From positions 512,501 to 576,500 of the forward strand of contig NZ_CP019301.1 of assembly GCF_001953955.1 (NCBI RefSeq): a stretch of 64,000 bases of DNA, in the 5' to 3' direction. A model generated the notes under the pieces. The model ran no database searches and was not told where the DNA came from. It saw only the letters and a program-made list of their open reading frames with translations. Made by a program: the position numbers and the translations under genes. Positions 34,924 to 44,058 of the stretch are shown here, piece after piece (the stretch's first letter is position 1; every line of letters begins with the position of its first letter). The stretch is from Prevotella intermedia ATCC 25611 = DSM 20706. Its GTDB lineage: Bacteria; Bacteroidota; Bacteroidia; Bacteroidales; Bacteroidaceae.

Positions 34924-37900
34924 TTATTTCACTACCACCTTGCGTCCGCCTACGATGTAAACGCCTGTGGGCAACCGGTGGCGTGCGGCGTCGTCGAGGC
35001 GGTCGGCCACGCGGCGGCCTTGCAGGTCATACACCGGACCGTTCTTTCCGTCGGTCGCCTCGTTCGTCACGTCGCCGATGCCGGTGGTCTCGCCGTCGAG
35101 GACGACAGAGAGCTGCTTGGCACCTGACGCCTGCGGTGGACAGATGATGTAGGAACGGTAGGCAGGAATGGTGGCGGCGGAATTGGTCGTCGTTACCTTG
35201 TGGAACTTGCCGTCGTCCTGCAGAATGTAGGCGTTGTTGGCGGCAGCGGTGGCGTTGCTCACGCCGGCTACCGTACCCGTGAATTTGTAACCTGCGGCGA
35301 GGGTCGTCATCTTGTCGGCCTTGTAGGCTTTCACCTCGATGTTTCTGCCGCCGAGCTGTGGCATACCGTTGGCCGTGATGTAATACGGCGTGTATGCCGT
35401 GAGCTTGTCGTCCACTTCCTTGAAATGGACTTCGTTTTTGTTGCCGCCCGAGAGGGTGTAGACCTTGAAGCCCTGAGCATACAAGTCGTAAGGCAAACAC
35501 AGCGTGGCTTTCTGCGCGCCATTGAAGTTGCGCTCGTAGGTAACGGTGGCGGCAGTGAAGTCGAGCCCGATGGGCATTGCCGTGCCGTCGGTGAGGCGGA
35601 AGTCGTCACACGTCCAGCCTTTCTTTGCCGCGTCGTAATACACGTAGTTCGCCTTGCTCTTGTCGGCTGCGTTGTAGAAGTCGGGCATTTCACCCAACTG
35701 CTGTGCCCAGTAGCATTTGTCGGTGCGGTTGTTCTGTAGCTTCTTTGTCACCTCGCCGTTCTTGAGCTGCTCGGCGGTTATCTTCGTGCCCTGCGCTATG
35801 CCGCAGGCGTTGAGGTAGTAGCAGTTGTTGAGGGTGGGGCCTAAGTAAGTGTACGCCGCAAAGGTATAGCCGCCGCCGGGGACGTTATCTCCGAGGTAGA
35901 TGCAGTTGTTAAAGGTGCTGGTGCCGTTATGACCAGATATGAACCCGCTCACGGATATAGAACCTTCTTTGAGCGTGGTGTTGTACTTTCCCTTGACGAT
36001 GCAGTCGGTGAAGGTAACAACGGCACCGTATGGTATCTCTAAAATCATGCCCGCTATGACGCATCCGCTACCGTTATAGGTGCTCGTGATGTTCACTGCG
36101 CTGACACAGTTTGTGATGGTGGTCTTGCCATAGACAGTAAGTATCAATCCTGACAAAAGACTATAGCTCGACTTGATATTCCCTTCGGTGCGCAGGTTGC
36201 GTATGGTGGTGTTCTCCACCTTGTAGAAGGGGGCTAATACGCCGTTCGTGTTGCTCCAGTCGAGCTTTAGCGTGTGGTTCTGCCCGTCGAAGGTGCCGGA
36301 GTATTTGTTGTTATCATTTCCCACCATGTTGATTTCCGAGCCGAGATCGATGTTGCGCGTGAGCTTGGCGTCTACGGCGTTCTGTCCACTTTTCACGATG
36401 TCGCAGAACGCTTTCCAGTCTTCCTTCGTGGCGATTTCGTAGTAGTCTTTTTTGTTGAAGGTTACTGCCACGGTCCGGTCGGTGTTGACGGTGGTTGAGC
36501 CGTTGAAGCCGTCCTCAAAGGCGATTTCGGAGTAATAATGGTGCTCGTTGTAGTCGCTGCCAAGGAGGTCCTTTGCGGTAAAGGTGGGCATGCTGGCCAC
36601 GGTGCCGCCTTTATTCGCATAGCGCGTGGCCTCCTCGCGTCCGTTGTAGGCGAAGGTCACCTTGCAGATGCGCTTGTCGTTGTCGCGGGTGAGCTGCGGC
36701 GCGTCGTCCCGGCCTATCTTCTGTCCCCACGCCATGTCGCTTCTTCCCTTTTGCAGCATCCATGCCACCGCACCGTTCCTGAGCTGATCCTTGGTAATCT
36801 GCGTGCCTTGCGTCGCGCCGCAGGCGTTCAGATAGTAACAGTTGTTGAGGGTGGTGGCGCCGGAGGTATTGGTCGGGGCGAAGGTGTAAGACCTGTTGTC
36901 GCTGTTGTCTGCATTGTTCTCGCCGAGGTAGAGGCAGTTGTTCAGCGTGCAGGTGCCGTTCTGCACAAACACGAAGCCGCTCATTCCTTTCCGGCCTGCA
37001 CCGGTGCCGTTGATTGTGCCCTTGACGAGGCAGTCGGTGATGTTGACGCTGCTCTTGCTGCCTATATAGGAAATCAATCCTCCTGCCCCGCATCTGTTGT
37101 CAGTATAGGTGCTCGTGATGTTCACATTGCTGATGCAGTTCGAGACGCTGTTTTTGCCATACGCCTCGCTAATCAGTCCTCCCAGGAAGTAACTGCTCGA
37201 TTTGATTGTCCCCTCGGTGCGCAGATTCTTGATCGTTGCGCCCCTCAGAAACCTGAGGGGGCGATGTCGTTGGTGGTGGCATTCCAGTTGAGCGTGAGCG
37301 TGTGGTTCTGCCCGTCGAACGTGCCGCCGTACTCTTTCGAATCATTTCCCACCATGTTGATTTCCGAGCCGAGGTCGACGTTGCGCATGAGCTTGGCGTC
37401 GATCTTGTTCTGTCCGTCGTTTACGGCGTCGCAAAACGTTTTCCAGTCGGCTGCCGATGTGATTTCGTAGTAGTCTTTTTCGGTGAAGCTGAAAGCCACC
37501 TGCATGTCGGCTGTCACGATGGTAGCGGTTGAGAAATTGTCGGCAAAGGCGATGGCGTAATAATGGTGCTCGTTGTAGCCCAGGCCCACGAGGTTTTTTA
37601 CAATAAAGATGGGCAGGCTGGCCACGGTGCCGCCTTTATTCGCATACCGCGTGGCCGACTCGCTGCCGTTGTAGGTGAACGCCACCTTGCAGATGCGCTT
37701 CGACTCGTCGGTGGTGAGCATCGGTTCGCTGTCGGTGCCGAGCTTCTGTCCCCACACCATGTTGCTTCTTCCCTTTTGCAAGAGATACGTCAAGTAGCCG
37801 CTCTCGAGTTGCAAGTCGACAGTCATCATGCCCTGCGTCGTGCCGCAAGTTCTTGTAAAGTAGCAGTTGTTGAGGGTTGTGCCACTGGGCGCAAAGGTAT

Positions 37901-38591
37901 TTCCGGCGGTGGCGTTGTTCTCGCCGAAGTAAAGGCAGTTGTTCAGCGTGCAGCTGCCTTTCATGGTGTGAACAAATCCGCTCATCCCGCTCTGCCCCGC
38001 ACTTGTCGTGGCATTAAACTTTCCCTTGACGATGCAGTCGTTTATCGTCACATTGGCGTTTGGCAATACATACGTCACCATTCCTGCTATCTCGCTTGCC
38101 CCACCTTCATAAGCACACTTGATGTCAGCATCGATGACGCAGTTTGAAATGGTAGTCCTGCCGGCGGCATCGCAAACCAAGCCCGACAATTTGTAAGAAC
38201 TCGCCCAGATGCTCGCTTTGACGTTCAGGTTCTCAATCGTGGCGTTCTGCACACTTTTGAAGAGGGCAATACGCCAACCTATTGGAATACCATGGTTAAA
38301 CCTAATCGTATGTCCGTTGCCGTGGAAATTACCGATGAAGGGACGATGTTCACCTACCAACGGTGGGTCGCTGAGGCTGATGTCTCTCATTAGAAAGACC
38401 TTAAGGTCACTCTCTCCGTCTTCCACGCGCTTGCATAAATGTTTCCAGTCTGACTCAGAATAGATTTTGATTGTTCTAAAGAAGGGCGGCGCTTTCGCGT
38501 CTTTGGCGTCGCTCTTTGCCCACGCCGATGTCGTCATCGCAAAGACGACGAACAAAAGGCTGAGCCGATAAATAATGTTTTTTGTTTTCAT
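34924..38591 (-). pseudogene. large GLUG-repeat surface protein, one frameshift
   Basis: Two frames (38591-37245 and 37125-34924) are one protein of about 1,222 residues interrupted by a single-base change. Both parts repeat the same modules (YGGTFDGQNHTLTLNW and SGTFDGQNHTLKLDW; SYKLSGLVCD and SYSLLSGLILT), so this is a repeat-rich GLUG/right-handed-helix type surface protein. The N-terminus has a signal peptide (MKTKNIIYRLSLLFVVF). The C-terminus has a Prevotella-style tail (GPVYDLQGRRV, GVYIVGGRKVVVK). The frames meet at a run of five G bases (37257-37261), in a hairpin CCCCTCAG-aaac-CTGAGGGG. Restoring one base gives IAPLRFLRGATIKNLRTEG. A sequencing error is possible. Confidence 0.8.
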
Positions 38592-38651
38592 ATTAAATTG
38601 AATTTGAAAAATTAAATATTCTTTTGGTTATCGGGGGGCGTGGCGTAGTTA

Positions 38652-38915
38652 CTACGTTTTCCGGAAGACTTCCTTGTATATTTCTGTCCGCTCCCGATTA
38701 CGTTGTACGAGAAGGCTGATTGTTTCTTGGGAAAGGGAATCCAAAAGATGCTTGTGCGCCAAGCCGTCGAACGGCTCTTCAAACGGACGGAGATAATACA
38801 GCTTTTCCTTTCGCGTGGCGATTTCGGTGAACTTTTCATCCATATCGACTGAAAAGCCGATGATGAATTCTCCGCTTTCATTTCTTAAAATATATACCCA
38901 ACAGTTGTTTTTCAT
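38652..38915 (-). CDS. GIY-YIG-like small protein
   Basis: An 87-residue protein. VYILRNESGEFIIGFS near the N-terminus fits the GIY-YIG nuclease pattern with the two halves altered to VYI and IIG. The DNA-cleaving Arg and Glu of the family are only partly evident. It sits between the GLUG protein and the regulator at 39261, in the opposite direction. I chose the ATG at 38915; the upstream ATG at 38930 adds five residues. A role in DNA processing or repair is possible. Confidence 0.6.
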   Translation of the reverse strand: MKNNCWVYILRNESGEFIIGFSVDMDEKFTEIATRKEKLYYLRPFEEPFDGLAHKHLLDSLSQETISLLVQRNRERTEIYKEVFRKT

Positions 38916-38930
38916 TTGCCATAATCTCAT

Positions 38931-39199
38931 TTTCTTTATGAATAACTCTTTTTGCTAATTATGAATTAAATATATTTCTACTTTCTCATTTCGCATTCCT
39001 TTCTGCTGAATTTCGCATGCCTAATGGTGCTCTTCTGAGCAATTCCACAAGAAAAATCTTTGCGAGAGCAGCAAAAGATGATGCAAAAATAACATAAAGA
39101 GAATTGTTATTTTAAGGATTATGACAGAAAAGAGCATTTTAAAGGTATTTCCGCCCCCTAAAAACCTTAATATCCCCTTAAAAACACTTAATAAAAAGC
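38931..39199. other. intergenic, no gene seen
   Basis: AT-rich sequence with a possible divergent -7 box on the minus strand (TATTTTTGC at 39083-39091) that could serve the GIY-YIG-like gene. No convincing reading frame. Confidence 0.4.
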
Positions 39200-39231
39200 T
39201 TGGTAAAGAGAAAATAAAAACGTATCTTTGC
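39200..39231 (+). promoter_or_regulatory. promoter of the LuxR-type regulator
   Basis: TTG at 39200-39202, 20 bases, then TATCTTTGC at 39223-39231. The ATG is at 39261. Confidence 0.6.
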
Positions 39232-39260
39232 AGTCGTTATAAAAAGTAAAAACGGCAACA

Positions 39261-40289
39261 ATGATCATTCATTTTCTCACAGAAAAGGTATCGGCATTCC
39301 TACGGTCGCGCACTACAAACACCATTGAGCGGCACCGCGTCATCGTGTATTTGCTCCACTCTGTACTCGTTGTTACCGTCATCTCCTTGCAGTTCATGGG
39401 GCTTGGAGGTTCGCAGGAAGCGTTGCCCCAGACGATGAGCGGCATCCATCTGGCGATGTGCCTCCTTTCGCTGTCGCTCTACCTCACGCGGCGGATGTCG
39501 CTTTCCAAGGCTTTTTCACTCGTGGCGCTCGTGGCACAGTGTACCATCGCCGTGCGCTTCTTTTATTTCGCTACGGTGCGCCCCGACCATTTTCTGCAGC
39601 TCATCCTTATCAATCAGATAACATCCCTGCTGGCGATCTTCTTCCTTGTGTTGAGCTTTGTCCGGCTCACCCCCTTTATCGTCTCTGCTATCAGTGTGGT
39701 TAGCTACGGTTGTGTGGCAGCCTATCTTCAAGAGCCTTCGCTTTGGCGCCTGTTCGGTTTCTTCCTCTTCGTGCAGTTTTTCCTCTGCACGCTGGGCGAA
39801 CTGCTGCGATATAATGTGATGAGTGTAACGAAGGAAAATACCGATTTGCATCACCGTGAGACGACACTGATGCTCGCCGTCAGACTGAATAAACGGGAAA
39901 TAGAGGCCTACCTGCGCATGAGCAGCAACGACCACCCATCGCCCGAGGACACCGACTGCCTGTTTTCCATGCTCAAGCCGAAATCGCAACGCAACCTTAT
40001 CAACGCCGTGCGCCTGCATCTGAAAAAACACTTGATGGATGACTGCGATCTGGGGCACCACTTTCCCTGTCTGACTAAATCAGAAACGGATGTGTGCCGC
40101 CTCATTCTCGCGGGAAAGAAGCGGAGCGAAATCGGCCTACTACTCGACAAAACCGAAAACAACGTCGACGTGACGCGTAACCACATCCGCAAGAAACTCA
40201 ATGTACCTACTGACCAAGACTTGCAGAAATTTCTCATCAATTTATTGATAGAAAAAGAATATTCGAAAAAGGAGGAAATAAATAAATAA
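39261..40289 (+). CDS. membrane-anchored LuxR-type regulator
   Basis: A 342-residue protein. Six or seven membrane helices come first (about 25-190), then a short linker, then a C-terminal LuxR-type helix-turn-helix (LTKSETDVCRLILAGKKRSE, then NNVDVTRNHIRKKL). It would sense something in the membrane and control nearby genes; the neighbouring GLUG surface-protein gene is the obvious candidate target. It has its own promoter and a strong terminator. Confidence 0.75.
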   Translation: MIIHFLTEKVSAFLRSRTTNTIERHRVIVYLLHSVLVVTVISLQFMGLGGSQEALPQTMSGIHLAMCLLSLSLYLTRRMSLSKAFSLVALVAQCTIAVRFFYFATVRPDHFLQLILINQITSLLAIFFLVLSFVRLTPFIVSAISVVSYGCVAAYLQEPSLWRLFGFFLFVQFFLCTLGELLRYNVMSVTKENTDLHHRETTLMLAVRLNKREIEAYLRMSSNDHPSPEDTDCLFSMLKPKSQRNLINAVRLHLKKHLMDDCDLGHHFPCLTKSETDVCRLILAGKKRSEIGLLLDKTENNVDVTRNHIRKKLNVPTDQDLQKFLINLLIEKEYSKKEEINK

Positions 40290-40326
40290 GTTCCTCTACC
40301 GGAAACGTTCATATTTTTAATAACAT

Positions 40327-40375
40327 GCCATTATCCGTTTTCCATACAGATTCGGATAATGGCTTCTTGTTTTTT
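40327..40375 (+). terminator. Rho-independent terminator of the LuxR-type gene
   Basis: An 11-bp stem (GCCATTATCCG / CGGATAATGGC), 15-base loop and TTCTTGTTTTTT tail. Confidence 0.9.
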
Positions 40376-40435
40376 CCCTGTATTTCCCGCTTTTCCCAAA
40401 AGTTTTCCAATCTCTTCATATACCTATAATTTAGC

Positions 40436-40473
40436 TGCTTGATAACAGTATTCATCATTAAAATTATCAAGCA
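40436..40473 (+). promoter_or_regulatory. 10-bp inverted repeat abutting a start codon
   Basis: The perfect arms TGCTTGATAA (40436-40445) and TTATCAAGCA (40464-40473) end directly at the ATG at 40474. A hairpin here would hide the start of translation, or the palindrome could be an operator. Confidence 0.5.
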
Positions 40474-41877
40474 ATGGAATCAAACAACAATGACAACTAT
40501 GTGCTGGTCTTGGAAGACCGCACGGAAGTGAAGAATGAGCAGGAAGTGGGTAAATTGTCCGTCGTATCCGGTGTTGACGACAAGGGAAACCTTAAAACCA
40601 CCGAGGCAATCACTGCCAATCAAGCAGCGTTCTTGAAGTTCAACAACAAGGACGGACTTCTGAAGAACTTCATGACCAACTTCCTCAAACAGTTCAACAA
40701 CCCGACTCATTTCGGGTTGTACAAGGTCGTGGCAGACAATGTGGAGCAAGGCGTGGACAACCTGCACACCCTGCTGCAAAGCCGTGAAAAGCCCGAAAGC
40801 AAACAACAACTGGAAGAGATGGGCGTTCCCTTTGGGGACTATATGCCCCAGCAGAAGAATGCCACCACCATCAACCCCGAAAAGGTGGATTGGAAGATGC
40901 TCGACAATCTCAGTCTTTCCCGTGAGCGATTGGAGCAGAGTGGAGAATTGGAAAAGATGCTCAATTGGCAGAAGAGCAATCTCATCACAATTGCTGTTCC
41001 TATCGGCGACACCACCATCTACACTGAAGCACGCCTTGCGTTCCGTACGGACGATAACGGCAATATCGGTTTGGCAATTCATCCTCTGAGAAAAGAGCCA
41101 CAGCTTGACTTTCCCTATATGGGTTACAAGTTCTCTCCCGAAGAAAAGGAGCAACTCCTCACTACGGGTAATCTGGGCAAGACCATCGAGGTAACACCCA
41201 AGAACGCCGAACCTTTCTCTGCATACGTTTCTATTGACCCGCAAACGAATGAAATCATCGCCCTGCGTGCCGACCGTGTGAACATCCCTAAGGAGATCAA
41301 GGGCGTAACGCTCTCTGATGCCCAGTACAAAGAACTTGTGGAAGGCAAAGCCGTGAAGGTGGAAGGCATGACTGCCAAGAGTGGTAAGTCCTTTGATGCC
41401 ACGCTTCAAGTTAATGCCGAGCGAAAGGGCATTGAGTTCATCTTCGACAATAACCGTGGATTTAAGGAACGGCAGCAGCAAACACAGCAGCAAGGCGTAC
41501 CGCATAAGCTCTGCGGACTGGAACTATCAGAAAAACAGCGTGAAGCATTGGATAGCGGTCGTACACTATATCTAAAGAATATGGTGGACAAACAGGGACA
41601 ATCATTCAACGCCTATGTCCGCATGGACAAGGAGCAGAACCGCCCACGTTTTTACAAGTGGAATCCTGACAAGAAGCAGGAAACCGGCAAGGAAAAGGTG
41701 GTTGCCGTAGCCGAAGAACACAAAACGCAGGTAGCCGTGAACAACCACGGCAAGACGAATGAAGCTACCAAGAATGTGAAAGAGCCCTTGAAGACGGGAC
41801 AGACACAGCCTACTGCCGAGCAGAAGCAAAAGCAGGACGAAAACAAACAAAAGAAGTCCCGTGGACGTAAGATGTAA
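40474..41877 (+). CDS. DUF3945/DUF4099-type conjugative element protein
   Basis: A 467-residue protein. A repeated module occurs twice or more: GYKFSPEEKEQLLTTGNLGK, then ITLSDAQYKELVEGKAVKVEG and CGLELSEKQREALDSGRTLY. These are the DUF3945-like modules. The C-terminus is charged and basic (KQKQDENKQKKSRGRKM). It lies 21 bases upstream of the topoisomerase and is usually found beside topB in CTnDOT-type elements. Its function is unknown, perhaps a DNA-associated accessory to the topoisomerase. Confidence 0.7.
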   Translation: MESNNNDNYVLVLEDRTEVKNEQEVGKLSVVSGVDDKGNLKTTEAITANQAAFLKFNNKDGLLKNFMTNFLKQFNNPTHFGLYKVVADNVEQGVDNLHTLLQSREKPESKQQLEEMGVPFGDYMPQQKNATTINPEKVDWKMLDNLSLSRERLEQSGELEKMLNWQKSNLITIAVPIGDTTIYTEARLAFRTDDNGNIGLAIHPLRKEPQLDFPYMGYKFSPEEKEQLLTTGNLGKTIEVTPKNAEPFSAYVSIDPQTNEIIALRADRVNIPKEIKGVTLSDAQYKELVEGKAVKVEGMTAKSGKSFDATLQVNAERKGIEFIFDNNRGFKERQQQTQQQGVPHKLCGLELSEKQREALDSGRTLYLKNMVDKQGQSFNAYVRMDKEQNRPRFYKWNPDKKQETGKEKVVAVAEEHKTQVAVNNHGKTNEATKNVKEPLKTGQTQPTAEQKQKQDENKQKKSRGRKM

Positions 41878-41898
41878 CCCTTAATTCTATTATCGACT

Positions 41899-43965
41899 AT
41901 GACAACTTGTATTATTGCCGAGAAACCCTCGGTAGCCAGAGACATTGCCCGCATTGTCGGAGCAAACAGCAGACAGGACGGATATATGGAGGGTAACGGG
42001 TATCTCGTTACTTGGGCAATGGGACACCTCATCGCCCTTGCCATGCCCGAAACCTACGGTTTTTCTGCCTACAAAGCCGAGGACTTGCCCATCCGTCCCA
42101 ATCCATTTCAGTTAGTGGTACGACAAGTACGTAAGGATAAGGAGAATGTATCAGACCCAGTAGCACTAAAACAGCTCAAGGTAATACGTTCCTGCTTTGA
42201 CAAGGCGGACCGTATCATCGTCGCTACTGATGCAGGACGGGAGGGTGAACTTATTTTCCGTTATATCTATCAACATTTGGGATGCCGACAGCCTTTTGAC
42301 CGCCTTTGGATAAGTTCTCTCACGGACAAAGCTATCCGTGAGGGCATGGCAAATCTCAAGTCAGGGAACCATTACGACAGTCTCTATTATTCCGCCAAGG
42401 CAAGAAGCGAAGCCGACTGGCTCGTGGGAATCAATGCGAGCCGTGCCCTTTCCATTGCCCGCAGGGGAGGCTATTCGTTGGGACGGGTACAGACTCCAAC
42501 CCTCGCTATGGTCTGCCGTCGATACATAGAGAACCGTGATTTTTCTTCCGTGCCTTATTGGAAACTCTCCGCCCTGATGGAGAAAGAGGGCGTGTCGCTG
42601 AAAGCCATTGGCATTACCGACTATGAGAGTGAAGCATCGGCACAGACTGCCCTCGCTACGCTTCGCAGTCAGAGCCGGCTTAAAGTTGAATCGGTCGCAA
42701 GAAAGGTAACGCATACATCGCCACCACTCTTGTACGACCTTACTGCCTTGCAGAAGGAAGCCAACAGACGCCACGGCTTTTCAGCAGACAAGACCCTCTC
42801 AATTGCTCAGAGCCTCTATGAGAAGAAAATCACGACCTATCCCCGCACAGGCAGCCGATACATCAGCGAGGACGTCTTTGAAGAAGTACCCGCCCTGCTC
42901 CACAAGATAGGTAAGCCCCTATCCAATCCGCTTAACCGCCACTCGGTGGACAACGCTAAGATAACCGACCACCACGCTATTATCCCCACGGGAGAAACAC
43001 CTTCCGGCTTATTGACGGATGAAGCAATCCTATATAATATGGTGGTAACCCGTTTTATCGAAGCCTTTTCGCCTGACTCCGAGGAAGAACGTATGCAGGT
43101 GCTGTTCACGGACGGCACCAACACCTTTACTTGGAAAGCATGCCGACAAATCTCCTTGGGCTGGAAAGCCGTGCAGAAAGAAGTCAAATCAGATGACGAG
43201 GAAGAGTTACTTGCCACATTGCCCAATTTAACAGAGGGTGAACTCCTACCACTTCTCAATGCCGAGATTACCGAACACAAGACCAAACCTAAACCTCTCT
43301 ACACAGAAGCGACACTGCTTTCTGCTATGGAGAACGCCGGAAAAGAGGTCGAAGATGCAGAAAGCAAGAAGGCAATGGCGGAATGCGGTATTGGCACACC
43401 TGCTACAAGAGCCAATATCATCGAAACGCTCATCCTCCGTGATTATATCCGCAGGGACAGGAAATCCATCATCCCGACAGAGAAAGGCTTGGCGGTCTAT
43501 GAGATTGTCAAGGACAAGAAGATTGCCAATGCGGAGATGACAGGTAGCTGGGAACTGGCTCTTGCCGCTATCGAGGCAGGTCAGATGCCGGCAGAGAAGT
43601 TTGCGAAAGGCATTAACTCATACGTTGGCACCATCTGCGAAGAGCTCCTTGCCCTTTCCCCACAGGTACAAAAGTCCTATCCCACCTACCGCTGTCCCAA
43701 GTGCGGACAGCAGAGTGTGGGTATTTATGCTAAGGTAGCAAAATGTGGGAACGAGAGTTGCGACTTCCACGTCTTCCGTGAGATCTGTGACACGCTGCTT
43801 ACAGAGGACAATATCCGGGACTTGATAACCACAGGACGAACACCCGTCCTCAATGGCTTGACCAGCAAGACCGGTAAGAAGTTCAACGCCCGTCTGGTGC
43901 TGAATGAAGAATATACCACATCCTTTGTATTTGAAAATAAGAAAGGAAAACAACGAGGGAGATAA
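41899..43965 (+). CDS. topB: DNA topoisomerase III
   Basis: A 688-residue type IA topoisomerase. The TOPRIM start is MTTCIIAEKPSVARDIARIV. The active-site region is ITTYPRTGSRYIS, with the catalytic Tyr likely the one in SRY. C-terminal zinc-binding cysteines are visible (CPKCGQQSVGIYAKVAKC). It relaxes or decatenates DNA and is encoded in CTnDOT-type elements near the mobilization region, where it may process transfer intermediates. The length is normal. Confidence 0.95.
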   Translation: MTTCIIAEKPSVARDIARIVGANSRQDGYMEGNGYLVTWAMGHLIALAMPETYGFSAYKAEDLPIRPNPFQLVVRQVRKDKENVSDPVALKQLKVIRSCFDKADRIIVATDAGREGELIFRYIYQHLGCRQPFDRLWISSLTDKAIREGMANLKSGNHYDSLYYSAKARSEADWLVGINASRALSIARRGGYSLGRVQTPTLAMVCRRYIENRDFSSVPYWKLSALMEKEGVSLKAIGITDYESEASAQTALATLRSQSRLKVESVARKVTHTSPPLLYDLTALQKEANRRHGFSADKTLSIAQSLYEKKITTYPRTGSRYISEDVFEEVPALLHKIGKPLSNPLNRHSVDNAKITDHHAIIPTGETPSGLLTDEAILYNMVVTRFIEAFSPDSEEERMQVLFTDGTNTFTWKACRQISLGWKAVQKEVKSDDEEELLATLPNLTEGELLPLLNAEITEHKTKPKPLYTEATLLSAMENAGKEVEDAESKKAMAECGIGTPATRANIIETLILRDYIRRDRKSIIPTEKGLAVYEIVKDKKIANAEMTGSWELALAAIEAGQMPAEKFAKGINSYVGTICEELLALSPQVQKSYPTYRCPKCGQQSVGIYAKVAKCGNESCDFHVFREICDTLLTEDNIRDLITTGRTPVLNGLTSKTGKKFNARLVLNEEYTTSFVFENKKGKQRGR

Positions 43966-44058
43966 TCCCGACAGAAACAGAGAGGAACAGATATAGATCG
44001 GGAGATACAAGTACTACCTGCCGACCTTTTTACCTCCACTTTATTAAAAGAAAACACT

